A DNA stretch of 64,000 nucleotides from Arcobacter sp. CECT 8983 (GCF_004118855.1 NZ_PDKF01000008.1:533617-597616); one strand, 5' to 3'. Shown: positions 1-9,201, numbered from the stretch's first letter. Notes: generated by a model from the sequence alone, not told the origin. Made by a program: numbers and translations.

Positions 1-20
1 TCTTTTGTAAACTATTACTA

Positions 21-54
21 AAAAAGGGAAAGCTTGATTGCTTTCCCTTTTTTT
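21..54. terminator. strong bidirectional intrinsic terminator
   Basis: A 13-bp perfect inverted repeat (AAAAAGGGAAAGC, 6-nt loop, then its complement) is followed by a run of T and preceded by a run of A, so it can terminate on either strand. It lies downstream of the minus-strand stress protein gene and would also end a plus-strand transcript entering from the left edge. Confidence 0.85.
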
Positions 55-92
55 ATGATTTTAATTTGAGTTTTGAAATCACTAAATGGGGA

Positions 93-941
93 TTAATGTG
101 CCATAAAAATTGGTAAACCAGAATGTTCTAAAATATATTTAGTTGTACCACCTAACATTAATTCTTTCAATCCTCTATGTCCAAATGCACCTGCAACAAT
201 CAAATCATAATTACCTTCTATTGCATGATGAAGTAGTGCTTGTCCAGGTATTTTAGTTGTTTCTATTTCTTCGTATGTTATTTCAATGCCATGAACTCTT
301 AAATAAGATTGTATTTTCTTTATATCATCTATTGTTGAAATATACTCTTTTGAATATATAAGATGGATTTCTTTTGCCTTTTTAAGAAGAGGAATTGCAT
401 GACCAAGAGCTTTTGAAGCTTGAGGAGAATTATTCCATCCAATTAGTATTTTATCTGTATTAAATGAAGTCATTTCCCTTGGAAACATTAACACAGGCTT
501 ACCACTTTTTGTAACTGTTGCTTCAAAAGTAGCAGTTATTCTTCCATCATGGGGAGATGCCGTAATAACTAAGTCACAATATTTTGATTCTTGTTCAATT
601 ATTTGGCTTCTATATCCCTCTCCAATTATAACTTCAGCTGTAGCTGTATTTTCGATAGCTTTTTTAGAAAGTTTATTTCCTATTTTCTTCGCTTCTTCTT
701 TAAAAATATTTTCCGTTTCAATTAAATCTTCACTTAATCTTCTTGATGCAATTGCATTTAATTCACTTAATACATTTGCAGGTATTTCACTATCCATTTT
801 TAAAATTTTACTTGGTTTAGCTTGTGATTTTAGTATTTCTAAATGACAATTAAAATATTTGCCAATCAATAGTGCTCCATGGATTCTCTCTCTTAACTCT
901 TCTCCCCCGCCAATTGGAAAGAATATTTTTCTGTACTCCAT
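93..941 (-). CDS. universal stress protein, tandem UspA domains
   Basis: A 282-residue cytoplasmic protein with two UspA-type halves. The second half (about residues 160-282) is clearest: ILIGWNNSPQASKAL opens it, and LIVAGAFGHRGLKELMLGGT near the end matches the G-x2-G-x9-G-S/T ATP-binding signature of UspA proteins. The first half keeps the fold pattern but lacks a clean ATP motif. The start is supported by AAAGGA upstream on the minus strand. It stands alone with the strong terminator at 21-54 behind it. Expected role is stress tolerance; the specific trigger cannot be read from sequence. Confidence 0.85.
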   Translation of the reverse strand: MEYRKIFFPIGGGEELRERIHGALLIGKYFNCHLEILKSQAKPSKILKMDSEIPANVLSELNAIASRRLSEDLIETENIFKEEAKKIGNKLSKKAIENTATAEVIIGEGYRSQIIEQESKYCDLVITASPHDGRITATFEATVTKSGKPVLMFPREMTSFNTDKILIGWNNSPQASKALGHAIPLLKKAKEIHLIYSKEYISTIDDIKKIQSYLRVHGIEITYEEIETTKIPGQALLHHAIEGNYDLIVAGAFGHRGLKELMLGGTTKYILEHSGLPIFMAH

Positions 942-1010
942 TTTGTATTCCTTTTATAAAATAATTGATAATAATAACTAAAGTATAATTAACTAAGTAT
1001 ATAAACTTAA

Positions 1011-1679
1011 TTATTTAAAAAATGGTTCAATAATATAACAACTCATTGACCACTCTTCATCATCATCTGTTTTGTGAATTTCTCCACCTTTAAAAGTTGC
1101 TTTTAAATTATCATATTGTGCAACAACTTTATCAAATTTTTTGATTATTTCTGGAATTCTTTTATCAAGTTTTTTTCTAGCATCTTTTGTTATATCTGAA
1201 TAGAAAGTAAATACTCCATAATCTAAAGTCGATTCTTTATAGTCTTCATCTCTTTGAATCATTTTACAGATTCTATCAATCTCATCTAGATACTCTTTTT
1301 TAGTATTTATTACGTTGTTTTTAACAGAGATAATTACCCTTGAAATAGAATCATTATGATTACTGTGAGGAATTCTTTCATCTAAAGTTATACTAAAAGT
1401 TCCTTCTGTTAAATCTCTTTTTGTCATAAAGTTAGGATACTCATTTCTATCAGGAAGTGAACATCTTAAAATATCAGTAACAGTTGCACTAATAAATATT
1501 TCTGGTGTATACTCTTCAATCTTTGCAATCTCTTGAGCTATATGAATTGTTACAATTTTGTGAGGACCATAAGAGAGACTTAATCTATCATTTGTCCAAA
1601 ATAAAAAATTATTCTTAGCATTTACAATTCCATTTAAAATAGCATTTACTACTTTTTCTTGTTTTGGAAAATTATTCAT
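1011..1679 (-). CDS. hypothetical protein, partner of RHH protein
   Basis: About 222 residues; no family recognised. It looks soluble, mixed alpha/beta, with a charged Lys-rich second half and no signal peptide or membrane segment. An upstream in-frame ATG at 1694 exists, but the ATG at 1679 is preceded at the right distance by GAGGAAAA, so I choose 1679. That start overlaps the stop of the ribbon-helix-helix gene by 8 bp, so the two are probably translationally coupled. The arrangement resembles a small regulator plus effector unit, but no toxin fold is visible and I assign no function. Confidence 0.6.
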   Translation of the reverse strand: MNNFPKQEKVVNAILNGIVNAKNNFLFWTNDRLSLSYGPHKIVTIHIAQEIAKIEEYTPEIFISATVTDILRCSLPDRNEYPNFMTKRDLTEGTFSITLDERIPHSNHNDSISRVIISVKNNVINTKKEYLDEIDRICKMIQRDEDYKESTLDYGVFTFYSDITKDARKKLDKRIPEIIKKFDKVVAQYDNLKATFKGGEIHKTDDDEEWSMSCYIIEPFFK

Positions 1680-1896
1680 AATAATTTTCCTCAACTTCTT
1701 CTATAATGCCACTTTCATATAAAATATTTTCAATAAGTCTATTTTTTGATACATTAATTTTTTCAGAAAGAATAACTAAGGCATCATCAAGTTTAGAATC
1801 AATTTTTATTGTTAATTGTGTAATCTCTTTTTTATTTTTTAAACTTTTATCTATTACATTTCTTATAATTTGTCTATCATATTTTTGTTTAGCCAA
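1672..1896 (-). CDS. small ribbon-helix-helix-like DNA-binding protein
   Basis: 74 residues. After a basic N-terminus, TQLTIKIDSKLDDALVILSE followed by KINVSKNRLIENIL fits the strand-helix-helix pattern of CopG/Arc-type RHH proteins (alternating hydrophobic strand, then Leu-spaced helix and the S-x-x-x-LI turn). It is the promoter-proximal gene of a two-gene minus-strand unit with an 8-bp overlap to the next gene. Likely a dimeric repressor, possibly autoregulatory; this is inferred from fold and context only. Confidence 0.6.
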   Translation of the reverse strand: MAKQKYDRQIIRNVIDKSLKNKKEITQLTIKIDSKLDDALVILSEKINVSKNRLIENILYESGIIEEVEENYYE

Positions 1897-2134
1897 AAAA
1901 TAACCCTTTAAAATTTATTTACTAATATTACTTTGATTTCTTTTAAAACTCCTTGAAGTAATGCTATTTATATTTTATAGAACAGTTTTACACAATGCTA
2001 TAAAATAGACAGTTAAAGATAAAAAAAAGAAAAATTTTAAGTTTAAATTAAGTTTTTATGTGTGATAATTTTTGAAAGGTACTACTTTTTGTATTACTTA
2101 ATAAAATTTATGCTTTTAAATATAAGGATATGGG
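1897..2134. promoter_or_regulatory. divergent intergenic region ahead of putA
   Basis: A 238-bp AT-rich gap between the divergent RHH gene and putA. A possible plus-strand extended -10 element, GCTATAAAAT, lies at 1997-2006, implying a leader of roughly 120 nt. The putA ribosome site is AAGGA at 2124-2128. I see no tRNA, terminator or convincing palindrome. Confidence 0.35.
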
Positions 2135-5100
2135 ATGAGAGAAGAAAAAGAGATTATTGAATCAGCAGTTAAACTGGCTGAAAAATGGCAAAGAAGAGCT
2201 ACAGAATTAGTTAGCGATTATGACAGAGAGTTCTACAAGAAAATGAACAAAATGTTGGAACATCCAAAAGATAAAGCTTTATTAATTGAATTAATGGATC
2301 AATGCTTTAGATGTGAGTCAAATGATAGAATAGCAAATCAAATCATTTTTTTACTTGAAAAACATGGAATGGCACATTTCTTTACAACAAAAGATAGAAT
2401 GCTTTTATGGTTATTCCAAAATGTAGGTAAATTTTTACCAAATCTTTCTGTACCAATGTTTGTAGATCAAATTAGAGATGATACAAAAACAGTTGTTTTA
2501 AAAGGTGAAGCAGAACCATTTAATAAACATCTTAAAATGAGAAGAGAAGAGGGTACAAGAGTAAATATAAATTTAATTGGTGAAGTAGTTTTAGGAGAAG
2601 AAGAAGCAGAAGAAAGAATTGAAAAATATTTAAAAGCTTTAGAAAATCCAAATATTGACTATATTTCTATTAAAATTTCTACTATTTATTCTCAAATAAG
2701 TGCTTTAGATTTTGAGCATACTGTTGAAGTATTAGTTGAAAAATTAAGTAAAATTTATGCACAAGCAAAAAAATATCCTTATATTGCTCCTGATGGAACA
2801 AAATCAAATAAATTTATAAATCTTGATATGGAAGAGTATAGAGATTTAGAGATTACAGTTGAAGTATTTAAAAGAACATTAGCAAAAGAAGAGTTTAAAG
2901 ATTTCTATGCAGGAATTGTACTTCAAGCATATTTACCTGATTCATTTAATGTACAAAAAGATTTATGCCAATGGGCTAGAAAAAGAGTAGAAAACGGTGG
3001 AAGCCCTATTAAGTTTAGACTTGTTAAGGGTGCAAATATGGAAATGGAAGAAACAGAAGCATCTCAAAAACACTGGGAAATGGTAACTTATACTGATAAA
3101 AGTGATACTGACTCAAACTATAAAAGAATGATAAGATATGCATTAAAACCAGAAAATGCTCCATATATGCATGTAGGAACAGGTTCTCACAACTTATTTG
3201 AACTTGCATTTGCTACACAACTAGCAGAAGAAAATGAAACTTCAAAATACCATACAATTGAAATGTTAGAAGGTATGAGTGAATCTGCAAGACTAGCAAT
3301 TAGAGAGATTTCTAAAAATGCAATTTTATATGGTCCAACAGCTTCTAAAGAGCAATTCACAAATGCAATTGCATATTTAGTAAGAAGATTAGATGAGAAT
3401 ACAGGTCCTAATAACTTTATTAGATACTCATTTGGTTTAGAAGTTGGAACAAAAGATTGGAAAGCACAAGAAGCCTTATTTAGAAAATCTTTTGAAAATG
3501 AAAAAACTTCTTTTGTTGGTGCAAAAAGACAACAAAATAGATTAACTGAAAAATGGGATGATTTTGCTAACTCTTCATATGATACTGGAAGTTATCATGC
3601 AGAAGCTGATACAGACTTTGTATTACCAGCAAACCAAGAGTGGGCAAGAGGTATTGTAGAAAAATGGAAATTCTCAAAAGATACTGAACATAAAATTGCT
3701 CCAGTTGTAGTTGCAGGTGAAGATTTAGTAGGTGATAGAAAAGTAGTAGATGCTATTGATAAATCTCAATTAAAAGAGGGTGTTTTAGCAGGAAGATTTG
3801 CTAATGCAACAGCTGAAGATTTACAAAAAGCAGTAGAAGTAGCACATGCTGATGTTGATGGTTGGAGAAGTAAGACTAATAGACAAAGACATGAAATCTT
3901 AAAACAAGCAGCTATAAAGGTGCGTGAAAGAAGAGATGACCTAATTGGTGTTGCAGCAGCTGAAGTTGGTAAAGTATTTACTGAAACTGATGTAGAGGTT
4001 TCAGAAGCAGTTGACTTTATTGAGTTCTATTCTCATTCAGCTGATTATTGGGAAAAATATCAAAATATTGAATTTAGTGGAAAAGGTGTAGGTGTAGTAG
4101 TACCGCCTTGGAACTTCCCTGTTGCTATTCCTTTAGGTGGAGTTGCATCAGCATTGTCAGCTGGAAATACAGTAATTATAAAACCTGCTTCTGTTGCAGC
4201 ATTAACTGCATATGAAATGTGCAAATGTTTCTGGGATGCAGGTATTTCTAAAAACACTTTACAATTTGTTCCTTGTCCAGGTGCATTAGCAGGTGAGCAT
4301 TTAATTTCAAATAAAAAAGTTGATTTTGTAATTTTAACTGGTGGTGAAGATACTGCTCAAAAAATGCTTGATACTAGACCAGATTTATTATTAACAGCAG
4401 AAACTGGTGGTAAAGATGCAACAATTGTTACTAATATGGCAGATAGAGACCAAGCAGTTAAAAATGTTTGTCTAAGTGCATTTAATAATTCAGGTCAAAA
4501 ATGTTCAGCTACATCTTTATTAGTTCTTGAAGAAGAAGTTTATAATGATGCATCATTTAGAAAAGCTTTAGTTGATACTGCTAGGTCTATGAGTGTTGGT
4601 TCTGTTTGGGATTTTAAAAATAGAATTGGTACTTTAGCTAACCCAGTTGGTGGAGCACTTAAAAAAGCAATTTCAGAACTTGAAGATGGTGAAGAGTGGG
4701 CATTAGAACCTTCTTATGCTGATGACAATGAGTTTATGTTAAAACCTGCAATTAAATGGGGAGTAAAAGAAGGAAACTTTATTCATAAAACAGAACTTTT
4801 TGGTCCAGTTTTAGCAGTAGTGAAAGCAAAAGATTTAAAACATGCAATTGAAATTGTAAACTCTACAGGTTATGGATTAACTTCAGGAATTGAATCTTTA
4901 GATGAAAGAGAAGTTGAATACTGGAAAGCAAATCTAAAAGCTGGTAACTTATATGTAAATAGAGGAACAACTGGTGCAATCGTTCTAAGACAACCATTCG
5001 GTGGAATGGGTAAATCTGCAATTGGTGCTGGTAGAAAAGTAGGTATTTATAATTATATTACTCAATTTGTTGATTTTAAAGAGACTTCTACTCCTGAAGT

Positions 5101-5710
5101 ATCTAAAAAATACTCTACAGATCTAACTAGATTTATTGAGTCTTGTAAAGCAAATACTGAAGATAAAAATGATATTGATAAGCTTTCAGTTGCTTTACAA
5201 TCATATTATGAAAACTATGAAAATGAATTTTCTAAAGAGAAAGATTATTGTAAAGTAAGAGGTGAAGATAATCACTTTAGATATATTCCTTTAGATAATG
5301 TAATTATTAGAGTTAGTGATGATGATACTATTTTTGAAGTTGTTTCGAGAATTCTTGCGGCAAGAGTGTCTAAGGTTCATTTTAAAGTATCAATTGATAA
5401 AAATGAAAAAGTTAAAAAATTCTTAGAAGACTCATATGCAAAACTATTTACTTCAAGGGATAACTTAGTTGTTCAAGATGAAGAAAAGTTCAAAAAAGAG
5501 ATTTCTAAATATGATAGAGTAATCTATTCAGATATTGCAAAAGTATCTGAAGAAGTATTTAAAGAAGCATCTAAATCAACAACTTTCATTGTAAGAGGTA
5601 AACCTATGATGGAAGGTAGATTAGAACTTCTAAACTACTTTAAAGAGCAATCTGTTTCACATTCTTATCATAGATATGGAAATATTGGAGCAAGAGAATT
5701 AGAAAACTAA
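2135..5710 (+). CDS. putA: bifunctional proline dehydrogenase / glutamate semialdehyde dehydrogenase
   Basis: A 1191-residue protein that oxidises proline to glutamate in two steps, feeding electrons to quinone through FAD. An FAD-linked proline dehydrogenase barrel occupies about residues 60-480 (VNLIGE-like barrel strands, FRLVKGANME). An aldehyde dehydrogenase domain follows at about 560-1000 with TAETGGKDA (general-base Glu) and SGQKCSA (catalytic Cys). A roughly 180-residue C-terminal extension is typical of long PutA forms. There is no N-terminal RHH repressor domain, so it is not an autoregulating trifunctional PutA. Start supported by AAGGA 7 nt upstream. It ends in a hairpin shared with the convergent gene. 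Confidence 0.95.
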   Translation: MREEKEIIESAVKLAEKWQRRATELVSDYDREFYKKMNKMLEHPKDKALLIELMDQCFRCESNDRIANQIIFLLEKHGMAHFFTTKDRMLLWLFQNVGKFLPNLSVPMFVDQIRDDTKTVVLKGEAEPFNKHLKMRREEGTRVNINLIGEVVLGEEEAEERIEKYLKALENPNIDYISIKISTIYSQISALDFEHTVEVLVEKLSKIYAQAKKYPYIAPDGTKSNKFINLDMEEYRDLEITVEVFKRTLAKEEFKDFYAGIVLQAYLPDSFNVQKDLCQWARKRVENGGSPIKFRLVKGANMEMEETEASQKHWEMVTYTDKSDTDSNYKRMIRYALKPENAPYMHVGTGSHNLFELAFATQLAEENETSKYHTIEMLEGMSESARLAIREISKNAILYGPTASKEQFTNAIAYLVRRLDENTGPNNFIRYSFGLEVGTKDWKAQEALFRKSFENEKTSFVGAKRQQNRLTEKWDDFANSSYDTGSYHAEADTDFVLPANQEWARGIVEKWKFSKDTEHKIAPVVVAGEDLVGDRKVVDAIDKSQLKEGVLAGRFANATAEDLQKAVEVAHADVDGWRSKTNRQRHEILKQAAIKVRERRDDLIGVAAAEVGKVFTETDVEVSEAVDFIEFYSHSADYWEKYQNIEFSGKGVGVVVPPWNFPVAIPLGGVASALSAGNTVIIKPASVAALTAYEMCKCFWDAGISKNTLQFVPCPGALAGEHLISNKKVDFVILTGGEDTAQKMLDTRPDLLLTAETGGKDATIVTNMADRDQAVKNVCLSAFNNSGQKCSATSLLVLEEEVYNDASFRKALVDTARSMSVGSVWDFKNRIGTLANPVGGALKKAISELEDGEEWALEPSYADDNEFMLKPAIKWGVKEGNFIHKTELFGPVLAVVKAKDLKHAIEIVNSTGYGLTSGIESLDEREVEYWKANLKAGNLYVNRGTTGAIVLRQPFGGMGKSAIGAGRKVGIYNYITQFVDFKETSTPEVSKKYSTDLTRFIESCKANTEDKNDIDKLSVALQSYYENYENEFSKEKDYCKVRGEDNHFRYIPLDNVIIRVSDDDTIFEVVSRILAARVSKVHFKVSIDKNEKVKKFLEDSYAKLFTSRDNLVVQDEEKFKKEISKYDRVIYSDIAKVSEEVFKEASKSTTFIVRGKPMMEGRLELLNYFKEQSVSHSYHRYGNIGARELEN

Positions 5711-5737
5711 GAAGAAGAGATTTTCTCTTCTTCTTAG
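5707..5737. terminator. hairpin between convergent putA and ATP-grasp gene
   Basis: A 14-bp perfect inverted repeat beginning CTAAGAAGAAGAGA with a 3-nt loop. It spans the putA stop codon and the last codon and stop of the opposing gene. There is no strong T-run on either side, so it may act as a mutual 3-prime end rather than a classical intrinsic terminator. Confidence 0.6.
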
Positions 5738-6666
5738 AAGTTTTCCTTTGAAAAAGTAATTTTTTCTTCTAAAGTCTTATTGTCTTTTAAACTATCAATT
5801 AAATTAAATCTCTTCAAAGCACCAACATCATTTGCTATTTGTATTGCTAATCCTGGTCTGGCATTTAATTCTAAGACTAAAGGTCCTAGGTTCTTATCAA
5901 TAACTATATCAGCACCTAAATAACCCATATTTGTCATTTCATAACACCTTGCAGATAAATGAAGTATTTGATCCCAAAATGGAACCACTAACTCTTTTAA
6001 ATCTTTATTTGTGTCAGGATGGAATTTAATTGGTCTATCAAATTGAACAGCATTTAAAGCTTTTCCTGTTCTAATATCAATACCAACTCCAACCGCACCT
6101 TGATGAAGGTTTGCTTTACCATCACTATTTGATGTTGATAATCTCATCATAGATAAAGTGGGAAAACCTTTATATACAATTACTCTTACGTCTGGAACAC
6201 CTTCATAGCTAAAACCATCAAAGGCATCATCAAAGTCTACTAGTTTTTCAAAAACAGCAACATCATTTTTGCCACCTAAAGAATAAAGTCCACTTAAAAT
6301 ATTTGATATATGCCTTTTAACATCATTATAATCTAACACTTCTCCACTTGGTTTAATAAAGGTATTTTTCTCTTTTTTTACAATAACAAGAATACCCTTA
6401 CCACCACTTCCTTGAGCAGGTTTTATAACAAAACTATTTTGCCCTTTAATATAGTCTTCAAAATGATTTATTTCCACTTGATATTGAATATGCCCAAGTA
6501 ATTCAGGAACTGAAATACCATGTTTTTGGGCTAATTTTTTAGTCTTTAATTTATCATCAACTAAAGGAAAATTTTTTCTTTCATTGTGTCTTCCTATGTA
6601 GTTGATATTTCTATCATTCATACCTAAAATACCAAGTTTTTTTAGTTTAAATGGGTTAGCAAACAT
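5734..6666 (-). CDS. ATP-grasp alpha-L-glutamate ligase-related protein
   Basis: 310 residues, ATP-grasp fold. The segment NSFVIKPAQGSGGKGILVI carries the nucleotide-binding Lys and Gly-rich loop, and LVLELNARPGLAIQIAN near the C-terminus supplies the metal-binding E-x-N pair. This matches the RimK-related ligase family that occurs beside a 7TM transglutaminase-like protein and a retropepsin-like protein. The substrate is unknown. It begins directly after the stop of the 7TM gene with no intergenic base, so the two are probably co-translated. Cytoplasmic; no signal peptide. Confidence 0.8.
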   Translation of the reverse strand: MFANPFKLKKLGILGMNDRNINYIGRHNERKNFPLVDDKLKTKKLAQKHGISVPELLGHIQYQVEINHFEDYIKGQNSFVIKPAQGSGGKGILVIVKKEKNTFIKPSGEVLDYNDVKRHISNILSGLYSLGGKNDVAVFEKLVDFDDAFDGFSYEGVPDVRVIVYKGFPTLSMMRLSTSNSDGKANLHQGAVGVGIDIRTGKALNAVQFDRPIKFHPDTNKDLKELVVPFWDQILHLSARCYEMTNMGYLGADIVIDKNLGPLVLELNARPGLAIQIANDVGALKRFNLIDSLKDNKTLEEKITFSKENF

Positions 6667-8202
6667 CTATTTTACCATTGATTTAAATCTATAAAGCTCG
6701 CTTAATCTATATCCACTATATCTTCCAAGTAGTATGATTAATCCAAGAACTGCTAATAAAACCTCTGGAAAGTTAAAAGTTATAAAACTTAAAACAGAGT
6801 TTGTCATTGCAAAGTAAGCTATAATTGCAACAATTAAAGAACCACTACCTTGTAAGAATACTTCTTTTGAACCATCTTCTTCCCAAATAATAGACATTCT
6901 TTCAATTGTCCAAGCTAAGATAATAATAGGAAAGAAGGTAATACTAGTAGCGTATTGTAGTTCTAACTTTTGAGATAAAATTGCAACAAATGCCATAATT
7001 CCTACAACAACTATTAATACAGAAGATATTCTAGCTACTAAAAGCAAGTTTAAATGGGAAAGATATGACCTTACTACTAATCCCATAGTTACAACTATTA
7101 TAAATAGTATGATACCAGGTAATAAACTTGTCTCAATAAATGCCATAGATAATAAAATAGGCATAAATGTACCAGATGTCTTAAGTCCAACTATAACTCT
7201 CATTATAACAACTACTAAAGCCCCTAACGGAACTAAAAGTAATAGTTTAAAAGTATTTTGAGACTCATTTGGTAATGTAAATAAAGAAAAGTCTAAAAGA
7301 GTACTTGTATTTTGTTTTTTCAAGTCTTTTGATAAAGCAGCAGTTCTAGCAGGAACAATATTTTTTGTTACAGAGAATCTTACATCAGAGTTTTTTACTC
7401 CTTCTGCTTCTAATAAAAATTGCGAACCTCTTTGCCAAATAAAAATTTCACTATTATTTTCAATAAGTCCATTGTTTATATCAAACAGATACCATTTATT
7501 TTTATGAAAAACTTCTAGCATAGGAGTTAAAGCTACATTTCTTTGTTTGTCTTCTAAATATAAAGCACCAATAGTTCTAACTTTGTACTGCATTTTGTTT
7601 AATAGTTGAACTAAGGCATCTCTTTTATCTGTTGCTTTTTTCATATAATTGTTTTTTATCATTTTTGCAGCTTGTGAAGGCTGTACCAAATTAAACTCTT
7701 TTATTAATAAGGAAGTAAAAGTTACAGCATCAGAACTTTTATCATATATTTTATTTAATAAAGAGTTTGCTGCTTGAACCATTACAGAAGGTACTTCCAT
7801 TTTTTCTAATTCAATTGGTTCTTCTTCAAGTTTAGCTTTATAGTATTTATCTTTGATAATATCTATTGAATAATAAATAACTTGGCTTCCTTCTATTTCC
7901 CTTTTAGACCAAATACCTTTATCTACAGTGTTCAGTTTTCTTTTTGTAAACCCATAATCAGCTGAACTTGATTCTTCATTTACTATAATTATTCCATCTT
8001 GTTTTTTTGGAAGAATCATAGATACCAATGCACTTTGGTTTTTTTTACTATCAAAAGTTATTTTAGCTTCAATATTCCAAATATTTGTTGTTTCTTCTTG
8101 AAATAAGGGGAAATTAAGTACTTTAATTTTATAGCTCATTAAAGCAATAGACGTAAGGATTAAAACTATAGAAAATAATAGTATTTGATTTCTTGATGTC
8201 AT
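6667..8202 (-). CDS. inactive transglutaminase domain fused to 7TM membrane protein
   Basis: 511 residues. One N-terminal membrane helix (about 8-25) is followed by a large extracytoplasmic domain of transglutaminase-like type (about 30-290), where NKMQYKVRTIGALYL and WYLFDINNG resemble the fold but a Cys-His-Asp triad is not evident. About seven closely spaced helices follow (residues 310-500). This architecture is known in proteobacteria as the membrane member of the ATP-grasp/7TM/retropepsin set. It sits between those two partners here, with 9 bp to the lipoprotein gene upstream. Probably a transporter or scaffold linking the cytoplasmic ligase to the periplasmic protease; that role is inference. 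Confidence 0.8.
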   Translation of the reverse strand: MTSRNQILLFSIVLILTSIALMSYKIKVLNFPLFQEETTNIWNIEAKITFDSKKNQSALVSMILPKKQDGIIIVNEESSSADYGFTKRKLNTVDKGIWSKREIEGSQVIYYSIDIIKDKYYKAKLEEEPIELEKMEVPSVMVQAANSLLNKIYDKSSDAVTFTSLLIKEFNLVQPSQAAKMIKNNYMKKATDKRDALVQLLNKMQYKVRTIGALYLEDKQRNVALTPMLEVFHKNKWYLFDINNGLIENNSEIFIWQRGSQFLLEAEGVKNSDVRFSVTKNIVPARTAALSKDLKKQNTSTLLDFSLFTLPNESQNTFKLLLLVPLGALVVVIMRVIVGLKTSGTFMPILLSMAFIETSLLPGIILFIIVVTMGLVVRSYLSHLNLLLVARISSVLIVVVGIMAFVAILSQKLELQYATSITFFPIIILAWTIERMSIIWEEDGSKEVFLQGSGSLIVAIIAYFAMTNSVLSFITFNFPEVLLAVLGLIILLGRYSGYRLSELYRFKSMVK

Positions 8203-8211
8203 TTATACTCT

Positions 8212-8844
8212 TTATTTATTATTTGTAATTGGTTCTTGAGTATATTTTTTAGATACATCAACTAAAATTAGTCCATTTAAAAAGTTTTTACCAATAAGAA
8301 CAGGGTATGAGAATTTACTTCTATTAGTTAATGTTACATCTATTAATTGACTACTTTTTGCAACATTTATTCTCATCTTTACAACATATCTCTTTTGATT
8401 TTTTGCTCCATGCCTTTTTATATAAACTGTTCTACTAATAGGTAAGGCTTTATCTATGGATTTACCTTCTTCATTTTCTAAAGAAAATTTAACCCATTTT
8501 TTACCATCTCTTTCAAAAGCTTTAATATTTGTAGCATGTAAAGAAGTAGTTGTTGCACCTGTATCAATTTTAGCTTTTAACTTTAATTTTTCAGAAGGTA
8601 TATAAGCATATTCATAGTTACCTAAAATTATTTTAGAGTCTTTTTCTTTTGGTTCTTTTGTAATATAAACAGGGACCTTTTTTTCTTTATATACAATCTT
8701 TTCTTTTATTATGATTTTTTCTTTAGGCTTTTCTTTTTCAACTTTTTGTGGAACAATTTGTTCATTTTTATTTGTAGTTGAACAACCAATAAGCATAATA
8801 GTTAAGATTGAATAAAATAGGGTATTAAAAAAAAGTTTTTTCAT
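8212..8844 (-). CDS. retropepsin-like (RimB/DUF785-type) lipoprotein
   Basis: 210 residues with a lipoprotein signal peptide: a hydrophobic stretch ending LIGC, lipid-modified Cys at residue 21. A Lys/Glu-rich linker (30-70) precedes a retropepsin-like domain with the active-site motif KIDTGATTTSLHA (Asp94). Family members are annotated ATP-dependent zinc proteases, but the DTGA motif argues for an aspartic protease fold. First gene of the three-gene minus-strand operon; its promoter has TATAAT (minus strand) at 8879-8884. Likely periplasmic and envelope-linked; substrate unknown. Confidence 0.8.
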   Translation of the reverse strand: MKKLFFNTLFYSILTIMLIGCSTTNKNEQIVPQKVEKEKPKEKIIIKEKIVYKEKKVPVYITKEPKEKDSKIILGNYEYAYIPSEKLKLKAKIDTGATTTSLHATNIKAFERDGKKWVKFSLENEEGKSIDKALPISRTVYIKRHGAKNQKRYVVKMRINVAKSSQLIDVTLTNRSKFSYPVLIGKNFLNGLILVDVSKKYTQEPITNNK

Positions 8845-8878
8845 TATTTAATCCTTTCAAATGTTTATGAAAAGCATG

Positions 8879-8901
8879 ATTATAGTATAACTATCTAAAA
8901 A
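8879..8901 (-). promoter_or_regulatory. promoter of the retropepsin/7TM/ligase operon
   Basis: On the minus strand a perfect TATAAT lies at 8884-8879, giving a start near 8872 and a leader of about 28 nt. The upstream 20 bases nearly repeat those of the promoter at 9179-9201 (two differences). Confidence 0.55.
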
Positions 8902-8941
8902 AATAGTAAAGAATTTAATTTAAGCTAAGGAAAATATGTAA

Positions 8942-8961
8942 GAAGATACTTTAGTATCTTC
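8942..8961 (-). terminator. hairpin at the 3-prime end of the 64-codon gene
   Basis: GAAGATAC, a 4-nt loop, then GTATCTTC form an 8-bp perfect stem covering the stop of the minus-strand 64-codon gene. Reading out on the minus strand there is only a weak T-run, so termination strength is uncertain. Confidence 0.45.
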
Positions 8962-9145
8962 CATTATATTTCATAATTAAGATTTGTTCATAAAGCATAT
9001 TACCAAAACCTTCAGGCAAATCTTCATGCTCTTTTTCTACTAGATTTATGATTTCTCTTATTTGGTCCTCTGTCATATTCTGTACAATAGGAATTATAGA
9101 TTTTGCTATTGTGTCTTTAAACTCTTTTATTTCTTCTTGTGTCAT
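8951..9145 (-). CDS. small hypothetical acidic protein
   Basis: 64 residues, strongly predicted helical, acidic (EEIKEFKDTIAKSIIP, then EIINLVEKEHEDLPEGFGNM). No signal peptide or membrane helix. Family not recognised. It has its own promoter (TATAAT on the minus strand at 9184-9179), a near copy of the next promoter downstream, so it may be expressed together with the retropepsin operon. It diverges from the ttcA-like gene. Confidence 0.55.
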   Translation of the reverse strand: MTQEEIKEFKDTIAKSIIPIVQNMTEDQIREIINLVEKEHEDLPEGFGNMLYEQILIMKYNGRY

Positions 9146-9178
9146 TAAATTAGTCTTTCTAGTAAAATTAAAAAAGAA

Positions 9179-9201
9179 ATTATAGTGTAATTATCTAAAA
9201 A
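9179..9201 (-). promoter_or_regulatory. promoter of the 64-codon gene
   Basis: Minus-strand TATAAT at 9184-9179 with predicted start near 9172. The flanking bases match the promoter at 8879-8901 at 19 of 21 positions (TATAGT-TAA-TATCTAAAAAA pattern on the plus strand). Confidence 0.5.

Noticed and set aside
2041..2100. A riboswitch in the putA leader
   Set aside because: The AT-rich leader shows no paired stems of useful length and no known motif.
3024..3209. Antisense ORF within putA
   Set aside because: It mirrors the coding frame of putA and has no start signal or family pattern.
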